Below are positions 21,942 through 32,296 of a stretch of 64,000 nucleotides of DNA, one piece after another; within the stretch, counting starts at the first letter, position 1, and the number at the start of each line of letters is the position of its first letter. The position numbers and the translations under genes were made by a program. This DNA is from Dendrolimus kikuchii. Lineage: Eukaryota; Arthropoda; Insecta; Lepidoptera; Lasiocampidae. The notes under the pieces were generated by a model. It was not told the origin of the DNA. It ran no database searches and saw only the letters and a program-made list of their open reading frames with translations. Location of the stretch: contig CM034409.1 in NCBI GenBank assembly GCA_019925095.2, positions 4,777,001-4,841,000 of the forward strand. The letters are read 5' to 3'.

Positions 21942-22139
21942 TTATTATATGAAGCAATACTGCAGATTATCCTATCAAAGTAAAAATACAGGGTGTCACC
22001 TTTAAACCGGGTTGAGTGAGTGCACCTCGTTAATTAGTCGGTTTATTAGCGATTCAAGTCTAGCGTACCGAGCTCACTGTAGCAAACAAATGAGTATCTT
22101 TTTAATGCTTTTTGTATAAATATGAAATGTGTTTTTTTT

Positions 22140-22478
22140 AGAGAGTGTCGGGGTGAAGGTAAGGAAAGGAATGCTCCGGTGGTTCGGGCATGTGGAAAGA
22201 ATGCATGATGAAAGAATGACTAAACAGATATACAATGCAAAAGTGGATGGATGCAGAAGTCGTGGAAGGCCACGATACACCTTCCATGATCAAATTGATC
22301 GTGTACTAGCAGAAGGTGATGTCAGGAGCCTTAAGAATAGACGAGTGTGCATGACAAGAGTTATGAATGTCAAAGAGGCAAGTGAGGTGTGTAAGAATAA
22401 GCCTAAATGGCACTCTGTTGTTCGTGCCTACCCCGCAAGGGAATTGGCGTGAAGTTATGTATGTATGTATGTATGTAT
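22140..22478 (+). mobile_element. RTE-clade LINE 3' end
   Basis: The 107-aa frame begins ESVGVKVRKGMLRWFGHVER and ends PARELA, stop, followed by GTGAAGTTATG(TATG)n. 5'-truncated. T-rich flanks (TGTTTTTTTTA-like on both sides) suggest a target duplication. Confidence 0.85.
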
Positions 22479-22480
22479 GT

Positions 22481-23019
22481 TTTTTTTACATGACGCCATG
22501 TTGGATATTAATGGCATTTGTTCTTGGGAACGGTTGCTTTGGAATATTTTATTATTTTATAGAAATTGTTTGTTAAAAAAGTAAACATGTTAGTCTAAGA
22601 GATTCCTGGACGGTTTTTTGCAGACAGGCCTAACGGTTATTTTTGTAATTAAATTATCTTTCTTATGATACCAATTTATATTGGTTAACAGAACGGTTTA
22701 GTTGTCTATATTGACTTACCTGTATATACCTACTTGCCAAGTAGCCATGAACAGAAATAAGTAAGCAAGCCTATGAAGGCATATTCTCGATGTTAAAAAT
22801 ATCAGCTAAAACTAAATTTGTTCAGTTATTTAAAAAAATTGATTCTAATGAATTTAATTAAAAATAGCCATGGACACTGTTAGGATATGTAATACATTGA
22901 TATAGTTTCGTCATTCGTCTATAGATGGCGTTGACCAATCTTGTACTGTGCTATGGTTTGATTCATGACATGTCTTTAATATTAAGTGGTAATAGAGTGA
23001 ATTAATTTCACTTACTACA
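22481..23019. other. No gene seen
   Basis: AT-rich unassigned sequence. Confidence 0.5.
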
Positions 23020-23397
23020 GACACAATTAGCCATAGAAGATTAGCTTAGGTGTGTTGCTGGAGAGTTTCTTCCACCGCTTCTTCTCCTCCAGCTATAACA
23101 CGTTGCGAAGCGGTGGTAATGATAGACTAGGATCGGCTCCGCCGGCGGAGTCGCTGATTAATCCCCAAATAATCACTTCAGCCTTGTTGGCTTAGCTCAT
23201 TCAGCCTTTTACGACTAAATGTCAATATAGAGTCAATCCCCCGCAGCGGTCGAACCTCACAAGAGGTGCCTCCTCAAGCGCACTGCTTCCGGGCTGAACG
23301 CCTCCGCTCCCACGGAGTCGGAAAGCCCCCAGAGTCCGGTATCGCTGAAACAGCCATCTGCGGCTATTCAGCTGGGTCCAGCTCCAAAAGAAAAAAG
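23020..23397 (+). repeat. Repeat family B, copy 1
   Basis: About 375 bp, from GACACAATTAGCCATAGAAG to 'cagctgggtccagctccaaaag' plus A-rich tail. It matches 46471-46825 closely. The poly(A) end suggests a retroposon. The antisense strand is open across much of copy 2. Confidence 0.7.
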
Positions 23398-23586
23398 TGA
23401 ATTAAATTTTGTTTGAAAAATCGGTGTAGTGTTTCTGTTTAGTGGTTATATGAACTGGGATTATGAACAGACAAGACACTTTTCGATTGGCAAGCTATCA
23501 TAGGCGTTTTAAGAAACCAATATAATTTGATAATTAATAATACAATATTAGTTAGGTTTTCTTTATTGTATTAGTTTATAATTTAA

Positions 23587-24210
23587 CTAGCTGACCCGGC
23601 AAACTTCTTACCGCCTCACAATCAATAAATAAAAAACGTTGATTTCTGAACGACGGGTCGAACATCAAACGTTTGACATTCAAAAGCAAAAAAAATGAAA
23701 AAATAAAACTTCACTTTTAAATTTAATTGATTTCTAAACAACGGGACGAACATCAAATGTTTGCCAGGTAGGAATAGTTTTTTAGGGGAAGTGAAATCGT
23801 TGTTTTTACTATATTCCAAGCATTTTTATCACATTTACTCACCTCTTAAACTTTCTCTGGACTTCCACGAATAATTCAAAACCAAAATTAGCTAAATCAG
23901 TCCAGCCGTTCTCGAGTTTTAAAGCGAGACTAACGAACAGCAATTGAATGAATGAATGATTGAATGAAAACACTTTATTATTCACCAAAATTTAAACTTA
24001 AAAACTAGATACAATAAATGTTGAACAAAGGGCGGCTTTATCGCTTAAAGCGATCTCTTCCAGGCAACCCCTTAAACTAAGGAAAATATTAAAACATGGC
24101 AGTGGCGGTGTAGACATATACAGATAAATAATATAAAATGATCAAAATATATAAAATAAATAAAAATCTTTATTATATACTATATAAATTGATTTTTATA
24201 TATATAAATG
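23587..24210 (-). mobile_element. Helitron-like element, split by a LINE
   Basis: The + strand begins CTAGCTGACCCGGCAAACTT, same family as 51935-52340. It runs to 'gaacagcaattga' (23947), then resumes at 24187 with 'aattgatttttatatata'. The 6-bp AATTGA is present on both sides of the insert. Confidence 0.7.
23948..24186 (-). mobile_element. CR1-like LINE 3' UTR inserted in the Helitron
   Basis: Starts (GAAT)n, then AACACTTTATTATTCACC, then 'cggctttatcgcttaaagcg' followed by 'atctcttccaggcaacccc'. This is the reverse of the hairpin UTR at 10645. Confidence 0.75.
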
Positions 24211-24753
24211 TAAATAAATATTAATTGTATATATGTAAAAAACCGAATACAAAGTTCAAGTCCCACATGAGTAAAATGACGAACGCAGCTAATTTGAAAT
24301 AAATAAGTTGTTCTCAGGCAAAATCGCGAATCTTGCTAGGCAAACCCATAACTAACTTAAATCCGCACCGTCTGCATTTGAAAACTTTTATCTGGGTTGA
24401 ATAGCTTCCATTCGCGTGTTTTATTCCCAACATCCCTTTCTTAAGCAGACTACGGTTCAACTTAAATTGATTTACTTTCTTACAAAAGTTCTTTACGAAT
24501 CTGTCTGAACTGTTTTATCGATATATCAATCGTGCTGTTTTATCGACGTCATTAACGTATTACGCCTCAAAAAGGAGACAAGGACTTTTCGGCCAAAGAA
24601 ATATGATGAGCTGTGTTATGGCTTAAAAAGGCGTTATATTTTTCTAGTAAAAAATGGAAAACATCAGCCCTAAGTTCTATCTGGAAGACGAGAAATCTTA
24701 AGGTCACAAAAAAACAAATGTACGGTTTAGAATGCGGAATTTGGCCAAATGCA
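24211..24753. other. No gene seen
   Basis: AT-rich unassigned; left flank of the inverted duplication. Confidence 0.5.
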
Positions 24754-24778
24754 CAACCAATTACCTTGTTTGCTGTGC

Positions 24779-25090
24779 TTTTTTTTATTGCAGGAGATTA
24801 GCAGACAGGCAGACGGCCCACTTGATGGAAAGCGGTTACCATCGCCTATGGACATTTGCAACACCAAAGGTGCTACAAATGCGCTGCTGCTCTCTTAAGG
24901 GAGACTGGAACCTGGTTACTAATGCCGGAACACAACACAAGGTTGTTATGGCGGCATACTCTAGACCAAGGGTGGTCGCCATCCAGTCGAGCAAATACCC
25001 TACCACCTGGCTGTGGGTTGTTTTGTCGCCTCTTACGACAGGCCTCCTGGCCGCAGGAAATTGTATTCTTTCTCCGTTCCTGCACGGATA
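24779..25090 (-). repeat. SINE-A copy 8, in left arm
   Basis: Full-length reverse copy with a target duplication TTGTTTGCTGTGCT on both sides (near 24766-24779 and 25097-25110). The 119-aa + frame through it and its reverse counterpart are translations of the repeat. Confidence 0.92.
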
Positions 25091-25414
25091 GGTAGGATTG
25101 TTTGCTGTGCTGTGGAAATCCTTCGATTGTGGCTTGTAAATCACAGTCACTGGTACGATTTCTTGAATGGCTAGAGGATTAGCTAATTGTATATTTGGAA
25201 AAACTTAAACATGGACGAAAAAACAGGAAGGTCGTTGCGGCGCGTGCGGTGTAAGAAGTTGCACTGACTCTCCAAGTGAGGGCAGCATCGGCGTCGATAA
25301 CTCACACAAATATAAAATTAGCTAATCCTCTAGCCATTCAAGAAATCGTACCAGTGACTGTGATTTAAAAGCCACAATCGAAGGATTCCCACAGCACAGC
25401 ATACAATCCTACCT

Positions 25415-25728
25415 ATCCGTGCAGGAACGGAGAAAGAATACAATTTCCTGCGGTCAGGCGGCCCGTCGTAAGAGGCGACAATAAAACCCACACCCAGGTG
25501 GTAGGGTAAATGCTCGACTGCATGGCGACCACCACTGGTCTAGAGTATGCCGCCATAACAACCTTGTGTTGTGTTCCGGCATTAGTGACCAGGTTCCAGT
25601 CCCCCTTAAGAGGGCAGCAGCGCATTTGTAACAACACCTTTGGTATTGCAAATGTCCGTAGGCGATGGTAACCGCTTTCCATCAAGTGGGCCGTCTGCCT
25701 GTCTGCTAATCTCCTGCAATAAAAAAAG
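25415..25728 (+). repeat. SINE-A copy 9, in right arm
   Basis: Full-length copy. It is the mirror image of copy 8 because it lies in the other arm of the inverted duplication. A TTGTTTGCTGTGC-type repeat flanks it in complement. Confidence 0.92.
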
Positions 25729-25763
25729 CACAGCAAACAAGGTAATTGGTTGATAACTCACAC

Positions 25764-26689
25764 GGGGTGGCGCTGCATTTGTTTTAAATTTACTAAAATT
25801 GGAAGTTATGAAATACACGGCAAAAATTGATTACAATACTCTATTTACGCGTATGAATTTCAACAATTAAAAATATGAAAACAATGTGCAATGCTGAATC
25901 AGGGATCCCACACAGCTTTGCTGGTTAGAGTATTTTTTTATAGTGGGACTGTAACGTAATTTTGTTATCTATGCAATTTTTTACTTTTTTGTACTGTCTG
26001 TATCTGTCATGTCATTCGCTTCCTTACATGTCATTCTTGTGCGTGTTAATATACCTACGTCTCTCGTCTTTTTTTTCTCCAAAATCCAAGACAATCGAGG
26101 CAAATAGATATCTACACAGCCTTTCAAGTATACCAAATACTGAACAAAATCCAATGGGACAATAAGCACCACTAACCTCAGAATCCACCTGCAATGGGAC
26201 AATAAGACAGCTCCTGAGAGTGCACTGCACTAACAAGTCTTTGGGGGGCACTTCGAATTATGGCATACACAAAAGGCAAGCACGGCTTTTATTTAAAGTT
26301 CCACGAGATATTGAAGAATGGGACATGAAACGTTCTGGTCTTAGCACAGAGAAAACGGAACGTCCGGACTGACCTAGCGTGCGTTGGAGACTGCTTATTC
26401 TACCACGCAATGGCGGCGAAATAACACCAATGGCATTTACAAAACTACCCACATCAGTATAAATTGTAAGGATTCAGCAAACCTAGGTTAAAGGACACCT
26501 ACGCGCTCATCCAGCGATATAAGTATTAAATAATAATACTATTGTCATTTTTTTTAAACAAGACTATTTTTTATTGATTGACTAAACTTATTTTATTTAA
26601 CTTAAAAATATAATTAACTATTAAAAATACATTAAATTAAACTATACTATAAATACAACTATACTTACAAAATAACATAAATTTATAAC
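25764..26689. other. No gene seen
   Basis: Includes a slightly GC-richer piece at 26200-26460 with short frames (64-75 aa) of no recognisable family. A decayed transposon ORF cannot be excluded. Confidence 0.4.
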
Positions 26690-26990
26690 TTAAAAATCGA
26701 CTCCAAATCGCTGTCGGCGGGGAGAGTGCCCAAAATACTGGCCGCATTTCCACGTTGGATGGCAACGCTGATACGTTGTGCTATGTGCAAGCCAGCCTCT
26801 TCATCACGTGATATCTTAAATATTTATTTATAAACATAGTCAAACGTCTGGTGGATGTCTCACGTGACCAAAAGACTGGTTTATACCTCGGACAACGCAT
26901 CAGCATTGCCATTCAGAGAGGCAATGTGGCCAGTCTTTTGGGCACGTTTCCGACTGACAGCGGTCTAGAACTAGATTTTATACTTTAATT
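26690..26990. pseudogene. Divergent pair of QRISVAIQRGNAASVLGT-type fragments
   Basis: The - strand (26830 to 26690) reads EEAGLHIAQRISVAIQRGNA, then ASILGTLPADSDLESIFKL, stop. The + strand (26846 to 26985) reads KRLVDVSRDQKTGLYLGQRI, then SIAIQRGNVASLLGTFPTDS, stop. Two copies of the same retroelement C-terminus point away from each other with a spacer of about 15-20 bp. Both are remnants. Confidence 0.6.
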
Positions 26991-27375
26991 TTAGTTTGTA
27001 TATATAGTTTATTTTTAGTTTAATTTATTTATAATTTAGTTTATTTATAATTAGATGCCTATATAATAATATTTTTAAGATAGTTTAGTTTATAATTTTA
27101 TTTTATTTTAAAATAGTAAATTATAAAAATAATTAAATAGTTTATAAACAATCAATTTCTATTAAAATTCTTATTTTCCTTTTTATTTATGTATATATTA
27201 GTACATTATATCTTTTGCATACCTACCTCCATCCATACCGAGTTTCTGTCCATCCATAGGTTGTCTGGAATAAATCGCTCTCCGTCATAAGACCGCCCAT
27301 TGTATTTATCATTACAATTGTATGCATGAATTTATTTTGTGACATTATGTGCAATAAAGCATCTTCCATTCTATT
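26991..27375 (+). mobile_element. CR1-like LINE 3' UTR
   Basis: AT-rich DNA, then GGTTGTCTGGAATAAATCGC, then TCTCCGTCATAAGACCGCCC, ending GTGCAATAAAGCATCTTCC. A degraded version of the hairpin UTR. It follows directly the + strand fragment at 26846, perhaps as part of the same element. Confidence 0.55.
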
Positions 27376-27734
27376 CTACCACTCAGTACGATATAAAATA
27401 TTCCTACAAGTGTAATATTTCAACTAAGATCTAGTTTTTGCCCGACAGCGACTAACATTCATCCATGCTCAAAAACATTTTCGTTCATAACATTAATACA
27501 TTCCAAAGCGTATTTTATTTGACGATGATTACTTTCCCATAGCACAATTCGACTTTGATCGTCAATGCACTCAAATACAAGCCGATACAAGTATACTCGT
27601 AGCATGAAACCAGTCGTTTCAATGGCTTTGTGAATAATAACCTCGCCGCATAATTACGCGGGGCGACACGGTGTATTCATGAGGAAAGAACTCGTTGACT
27701 TAGATTCACAAAGCTGCGCTTTGGGCTTTACTTT
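27376..27734. other. No gene seen
   Basis: Unassigned. Confidence 0.5.
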
Positions 27735-28555
27735 CTATTGGTTTCTTTGATAACTTTGATTGGATTGCAAGATTGGTTATCTAATAAACATAAAAGAAGA
27801 ATACATGATGACAATCGAATAGTAAAAACCGTGACTCGTGACACATTTTGCAATCACAGCCGCTTAATTTTTTATTGGTTTCTTAGATAACTTTGATTGG
27901 ATTGCAAGATTGGTTATCTAATAACCATGAAAGAAGAATACGTGATGACAATCGAATAGTAAAAGCTGTAACTCGTAACACACTTTACAGTTAGAGGCGT
28001 TTCACTTTCTATTGTTTTTTGATAACTTTGAATAGATTGATATATTGGTTATCTAATAACCATGAAAGACGAATACATGATGACAATCCAATAGTAAAAA
28101 CTGTAACTCGTAACACACTTTGCAATCAGAGGTGTTTCACTTTCTATTGATTTCTTTGATAACTTTGATTGGATTGCAAGATTGGTTATCTAATAACCAT
28201 GAAAGAAGAATACATGATGACAATGGAATAGTAAAAACCGTGACTCGTGACACACTTTGTAATCACAGCTGCTTCATTTTTTATTGGTTTCTTTGATAAC
28301 TTTGATTGGATTGCAAGATTGGTTATCTAATAACCATGAAATAAGAATACATGATGACAATTAAATAGTGAAAACCGTAACTCGTAACACACTTTACAAT
28401 CACAGGCGCTTCATTTTTTATCGGTTTCTTTGATAACTTTGTTTGGATTGCAAGATTGGTTATCTAATAACCACGAAAGAAGAATACATGATGACAATCG
28501 AATAGTAAAAACTGTAACTTGTAACAGGCTTTGCAATCACAATTGGTTCCACTAG
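27735..28555. repeat. Satellite: six tandem units of 136-137 bp
   Basis: The landmark GATAACTTTGATTGGATTGC begins at 27749, 27885, 28021 (variant), 28158, 28295 and 28432 (variant), a spacing of 136-137 bp. Each unit contains TTGGTTATCTAATAACCA-type sequence, a 7-bp perfect inverted repeat with a 3-nt loop (slightly altered in the first unit). It also has a CGTGACTCGTGACAC or CGTAACTCGTAACAC variant. Confidence 0.92.
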
Positions 28556-29466
28556 TTTATTCCTGTTTTTATAGAAAATATACACAAAGAAGTCTCGGGG
28601 CCTATTTTGATAAAAATTAAATTGCAATAATTAGATTGTTTTTAAATTAATAGTATAAAAACTTTTATTTGAAGCTCTAAAGAGAATAAAATAAACTTCA
28701 TTTACTCAATTTATATGATATAAAATCTTGTCGCAAGCTTTGGTTATGTAGATGTATTATATTTACCTAAATTTTTTTTCTTAGATTTACCTTTTTTAGG
28801 AAGCTCTTTTTTAAATTGATAGCCATGTCATGAGAGTGCGTAAAAAATAACTAGTCCGCTATCTTGGACCGTCCGCCATTGGTTTTAGAATCAAGTCACT
28901 TAGCTAGCCTAATGTGTATGTAAAATTACATCTCAATCGGTTGGGAATAAGCTTACAATAAAAAAATCAAAGCGCCTAGTCAGAAATCGAATAGGCTGAT
29001 TTAAAAAAAAAACACAAATATTTTATTTTTTTTATTTTATTTTATTAGAATCTCCAACAAAGGATACACATAACAGATTTGTAACATACACATAACCTTA
29101 AAATTTTAATCAATGTGCTCCTTCAATTACTGGAGACCACGGCATGCGTAAAAACTAAACATAATATAAATTTAATGTGTAATATATAATACAGTAATAC
29201 TTATATAAATAGCTAAACAATATAATATTATATATTCGTGATAGAATACATAATTACATATATAGATAAATTAGTTTATTAATAAAAGTAAAAAACAAAA
29301 AATTGTATAAGTCATAGGTACACAGATTTCATCAGCCTTTATCAAGCAGACTCTGTAATTATATTAATATAACTTAAATATTACATCAGCCCCGAGATAC
29401 TTTTGAGTATTTTTGGCTATATCTTATAGTATCTTATATGGCCATAGAGGCTCACTTGAAAAATTC
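28556..29466. other. No gene seen
   Basis: AT-rich. 28560-28990 is loosely like the edges of decayed Helitrons ('cctattttgataaaaattaaa'). Confidence 0.4.
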
Positions 29467-29660
29467 AATACTTACAGTACATAATACAACACTTATTCTA
29501 TACAATACGACACTTATTCTTTACAATTCAATATTTATACTACATAATATAATACTTATTCTATACAATAATGATACTTATACTACACAATTCAATACTT
29601 ATACTACGTAATACAATACTTATACTATACAATACAAAACTTATAGTACACGATATAATA
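29467..29660. repeat. Minisatellite, unit about 23 bp
   Basis: Degenerate repeats of the type 'caatacttatactacataata' occur eight or so times. The 101-aa + and 72-aa - frames over it are repeat translations. Confidence 0.75.
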
Positions 29661-30056
29661 ATATACGTCTTAATAAGGTATAATGGCGTCGCCATAGATA
29701 TGTATAGCCCTGCTAGGATACTCCACTTTAATACCAACACGCTGGCTCCCTTAATAAAACGGCCCTTTGGAGACTGCACTCAACTTCATGAAACGGATGA
29801 CCCAGAAACTGTGCTCAATACGACACCGCAACCGTGTCATGTCACAATACATTTGCACTCGTTAAAGTACTGCTGAGATAATTAAAATGGACGTGCTTTT
29901 TATATTCATTAAAAAGGCAAACTATTATCTTGAATAATTACGTACTATAGCTTTCAGAGAGCGTAAATGACTATAAGTTTTTAAGGCTCTTGAGGCTAGC
30001 AAACAAACAGTGGATGAGAGGAAATGTTATCGTCGCCTATGAATATTTGATACACC
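29661..30056. other. No gene seen
   Basis: Unassigned. 29690-29880 is less AT-rich but carries no domain. Confidence 0.45.
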
Positions 30057-30348
30057 TTTTTTTTATTTTTTATTACAGGAGTTCAGCAGACAGCCAGACG
30101 ACCCACTGGATGGAAAGCGGTTACCATCACCTATGGACATTTGCAACATCAAAGGTGCTACAAATGCGCTGCTGCCCTCTTAAGGGACACAACACAAGGT
30201 CTTTATGGCGGCATACTCTAGATCAGGGGTGGTCGCCATCCAGTCGGGCAAGTACCCTACCACCTAGCTGTGGGGGTGTTTTGTCGCCTCTTACGACAGA
30301 CCCCCTGGCCGCAGGAAATTGTATTATTTTTCCGTTTCTGCACGGATA
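30057..30348 (-). repeat. SINE-A copy 10 with internal deletion
   Basis: Reverse copy: poly(T)...ATTACAGGAGTTCAGCAG to TTTCTGCACGGATA. About 25 bp are missing after CTCTTAAGGGA. The 119-aa frame is a translation of the repeat. Confidence 0.88.
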
Positions 30349-30394
30349 GACACCTGGAGTTAAGCTAACGTATTGTCAGCCTTACGGACGGTCT

Positions 30395-30518
30395 TGAAGG
30401 AATGTGATAATGGAATGGTATAGAAGGATCAGACAGGAGAAATGGGATAAAGCGATAAACCAGGAGGTGCGGGACAGAGGAGATGGGATAAGGGGAGAGA
30501 GAAATACACCATCCGAAT
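30395..30518 (-). repeat. Family C fragment (GGGATAGG-rich)
   Basis: 'gagaaatgggataaagcg', 'gggacagaggagatgggata' and similar matches the reverse of the (CTTCCCTATCCCAT)-rich part of 52800-53125. The solo LTR at 30519 has inserted in it. Confidence 0.5.
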
Positions 30519-30837
30519 TGTTACGCAGGTGTGCGGATTACGTTTTCTGGGAAATTGCGTCGACGCTTGCCAGGTAGACATATTACATCGGTGCATTATA
30601 AAGCAACGGTCCAATGGAGAGACCGTCAGTCTAGTGAGAACCACGATCAAGGCGAAAGTTGTGTACATTCAATAACCTATATAGTGACGGACTTTGCGCG
30701 TGTTATTGAAGCGTGCTTTACGTTTGAACTGATTGTGCTCAGTTATATGTGTACCTGTGTTATAGGTGTTTGTATAGTTCTAATAAATTCTATAGTAATT
30801 CCAACGGCATTTTTAATTCGAGTCCCGCACTGGTAAG
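30519..30837 (+). repeat. Solo LTR
   Basis: 319 bp, starting TGTTACG. Its blocks 'gagaaccacgatcaaggcga', 'gtgacggactttgcgcgt', 'acctgtgttataggtgtttg' and 'ttccaacggcatttttaatt' match in order the reverse complement of 57721-58040. It has an AATAAATTC polyadenylation-like signal. No internal retrotransposon genes are adjacent. The 101-aa frame over it is not a gene. Confidence 0.75.
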
Positions 30838-30929
30838 AATAATATTAATTTATAAAATGTTACTAATTTTTATGTCCTAAGATATACTAATTGGAATAAG
30901 ATAATTTTTATGCACCTGAACAACTAGAC

Positions 30930-31170
30930 CGCTCCTGGGAAAATTCTCGCAGGATTACCGGGATAAAAAATATCACACATATTATTACATAAAAATCACA
31001 TTGGAATTCGATTTTTTTATCTGGTCAGTTAAAATTTTTCCCAGTAAAATTTCCGCGAGATGCCCAGGATAATAAGTAGCGCAGATTTTAAGTCTAAGAA
31101 TTTGCTATCGATCAGCGAAAACCGCATTGAAATCGGCCCAGTAGTTTTTACGTGAATCACGAAGAAACAG
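30930..31170 (-). mobile_element. Helitron-like remnant (weak)
   Basis: Reverse-oriented blocks 'gccgagtagttttTacg' type and 'ttgaaatcggcccagtag', as seen in short Helitrons. Neither end is preserved. Confidence 0.3.
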
Positions 31171-31289
31171 ACAAGAAATCTAATTAAAATTGCATCGTGT
31201 TCTCCATCGTTTGTATAGTCTATTCCAGTTGTTTTTTTTTAGTAGCTTTAATGTACAGTCACGCTATGCGTAGAATTTTAAAATAATAT

Positions 31290-31468
31290 AGATAGATAGA
31301 TAATTCTTCTGTTCGTGTGTATGTCACTGAACTCCTTAACGGTTGGATTGATTTTGATGACTTTTTTGTGTGTGTTCGAGTGGATTCGAGAATGGTTTCG
31401 ATTCACATCTAGACATATAGGTGGCACTGCAATTAGTACCAAGATTTTTATTTCTCAGAGCCCGCTAG
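31290..31468 (+). mobile_element. Helitron-like element
   Basis: Ends TCAGAGCCCGCTAG followed by T. Internal 'ggttggattgattttgatga' and 'gtggattcgagaatggttt' match the family at 7599. The 96-aa frame across it is not a gene. Confidence 0.6.
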
Positions 31469-31692
31469 TATTACATTATGATAACACATATATAGCGGGC
31501 AACACTAATCTTTATTTTGTCGCGATTTCACTACAACATGTATACTGTGTAGTGGTATACAGATTAAATATTCATACTACATTTCATGAACAAATAGACA
31601 GCTAGAAGTGGCAATTTTATATGATTTCAGTTATTGCTAAAATTACAACAGGAATGTAAAGAAAATACTATTTTCATATCAATATCCAATGA

Positions 31693-32018
31693 TTGTGTCG
31701 GTGTGAAGGTAAGGAAAGCAATGCTCCGGTGGTTCGGGCATGTGGAAAGAATGCATGATGAAAGAATGACTAAACAGATATACAATGCAAAAGTGGATGG
31801 ATGCAGAAGTCGTGGAAGGCCACGACACACCTTTCATGATCAAATTGATCGTGTACTAGCAGAAGGTGATGTCAGGAGCCTTAAGAACAGACGAGCGTGC
31901 ATGACAAGATTTATGAATGTCAAAGAAGCAAGTGAGGTGTGTAAGAATAAGCCTAAATGGCGCTCTGTTGTTCGTGCCTACCCCGCAAGGGAACTGGCGT
32001 GAAGTTATGTATGTATGT
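31693..32018 (+). mobile_element. RTE-clade LINE 3' end with 12-bp target duplication
   Basis: The open frame ends MLRWFGHVERMHDERMTKQI ... PARELA, stop, then GTGAAGTTATGTATGTATG. Bounded by AATATCCAATGA at 31681-31692 and 32019-32030. Lies 180 bp upstream of the epoxide hydrolase start codon. Confidence 0.88.
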
Positions 32019-32197
32019 AATATCCAATGACCGAATTTCAAATGATTTTGTTCAGATTATTTATTATTATGTAAAATGATAACACTTATTAAATACGATA
32101 ATTGAAAGATAAAATATTATTGTAAATACAAGTGTCTAGATAAAAATATATTTTTCAGTTTATTCTTGATTTGGTTGTAGGTTAGTCGTTTATTAAA

Positions 32198-32296
32198 ATG
32201 ACGAAGAAAAAAGTCAAAAGTGGAAATGATAAATCAAAGAAAAATGAAATTAGTGTAAAAAGTGATGAAAAAGCTAAAAGCGGTTACGGGTTCAGT
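32198..32296 (+). CDS. Jheh-like exon 1
   Basis: 33 codons, MTKKKVKSGNDKSKKNEI... ending GYGFS, then donor GTGAGT. A Lys-rich leader precedes the membrane anchor. The first ATG after a TAG in the 5' region was taken as start. This exon is the least certain of the seven, because family members usually begin directly with the anchor. Confidence 0.65.

Larger units (their letters stand above)
24754..25751. repeat. About 1-kb near-palindromic inverted duplication
   Basis: Left arm 24754-25198 and right arm about 25308-25751 are reverse complements with few differences, separated by about 108 bp. Both arms include the same SINE-A insertion (24779-25090 and 25415-25728) and the same flanking unique DNA (for example GCTAGAGGATTAGCTAATTG against its complement at 25317-25335). 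The right arm is bracketed by a 12-bp direct repeat GATAACTCACAC (25296-25307 and 25752-25763). A transcript would fold into a hairpin of about 445 bp. Confidence 0.85.

Noticed and set aside
22982..23397. GTGAATTAA on both sides of family B copy 1 as its target duplication
   Set aside because: The left match lies about 20 bp before the start of the homology shared with copy 2 and is part of a small palindrome, so the duplication is uncertain.
24732..25091. 119-aa frame and similar 70-120 aa frames at many SINE-A copies
   Set aside because: They recur only where SINE-A lies, on both strands, with variable starts. Translation of a repeat, not host genes.
27735..28555. CRISPR-like array
   Set aside because: Units are contiguous 136-137 bp repeats without unique spacers, in a eukaryotic genome.
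29571..29876. 101-aa frame
   Set aside because: Mostly the translation of a 23-bp minisatellite.
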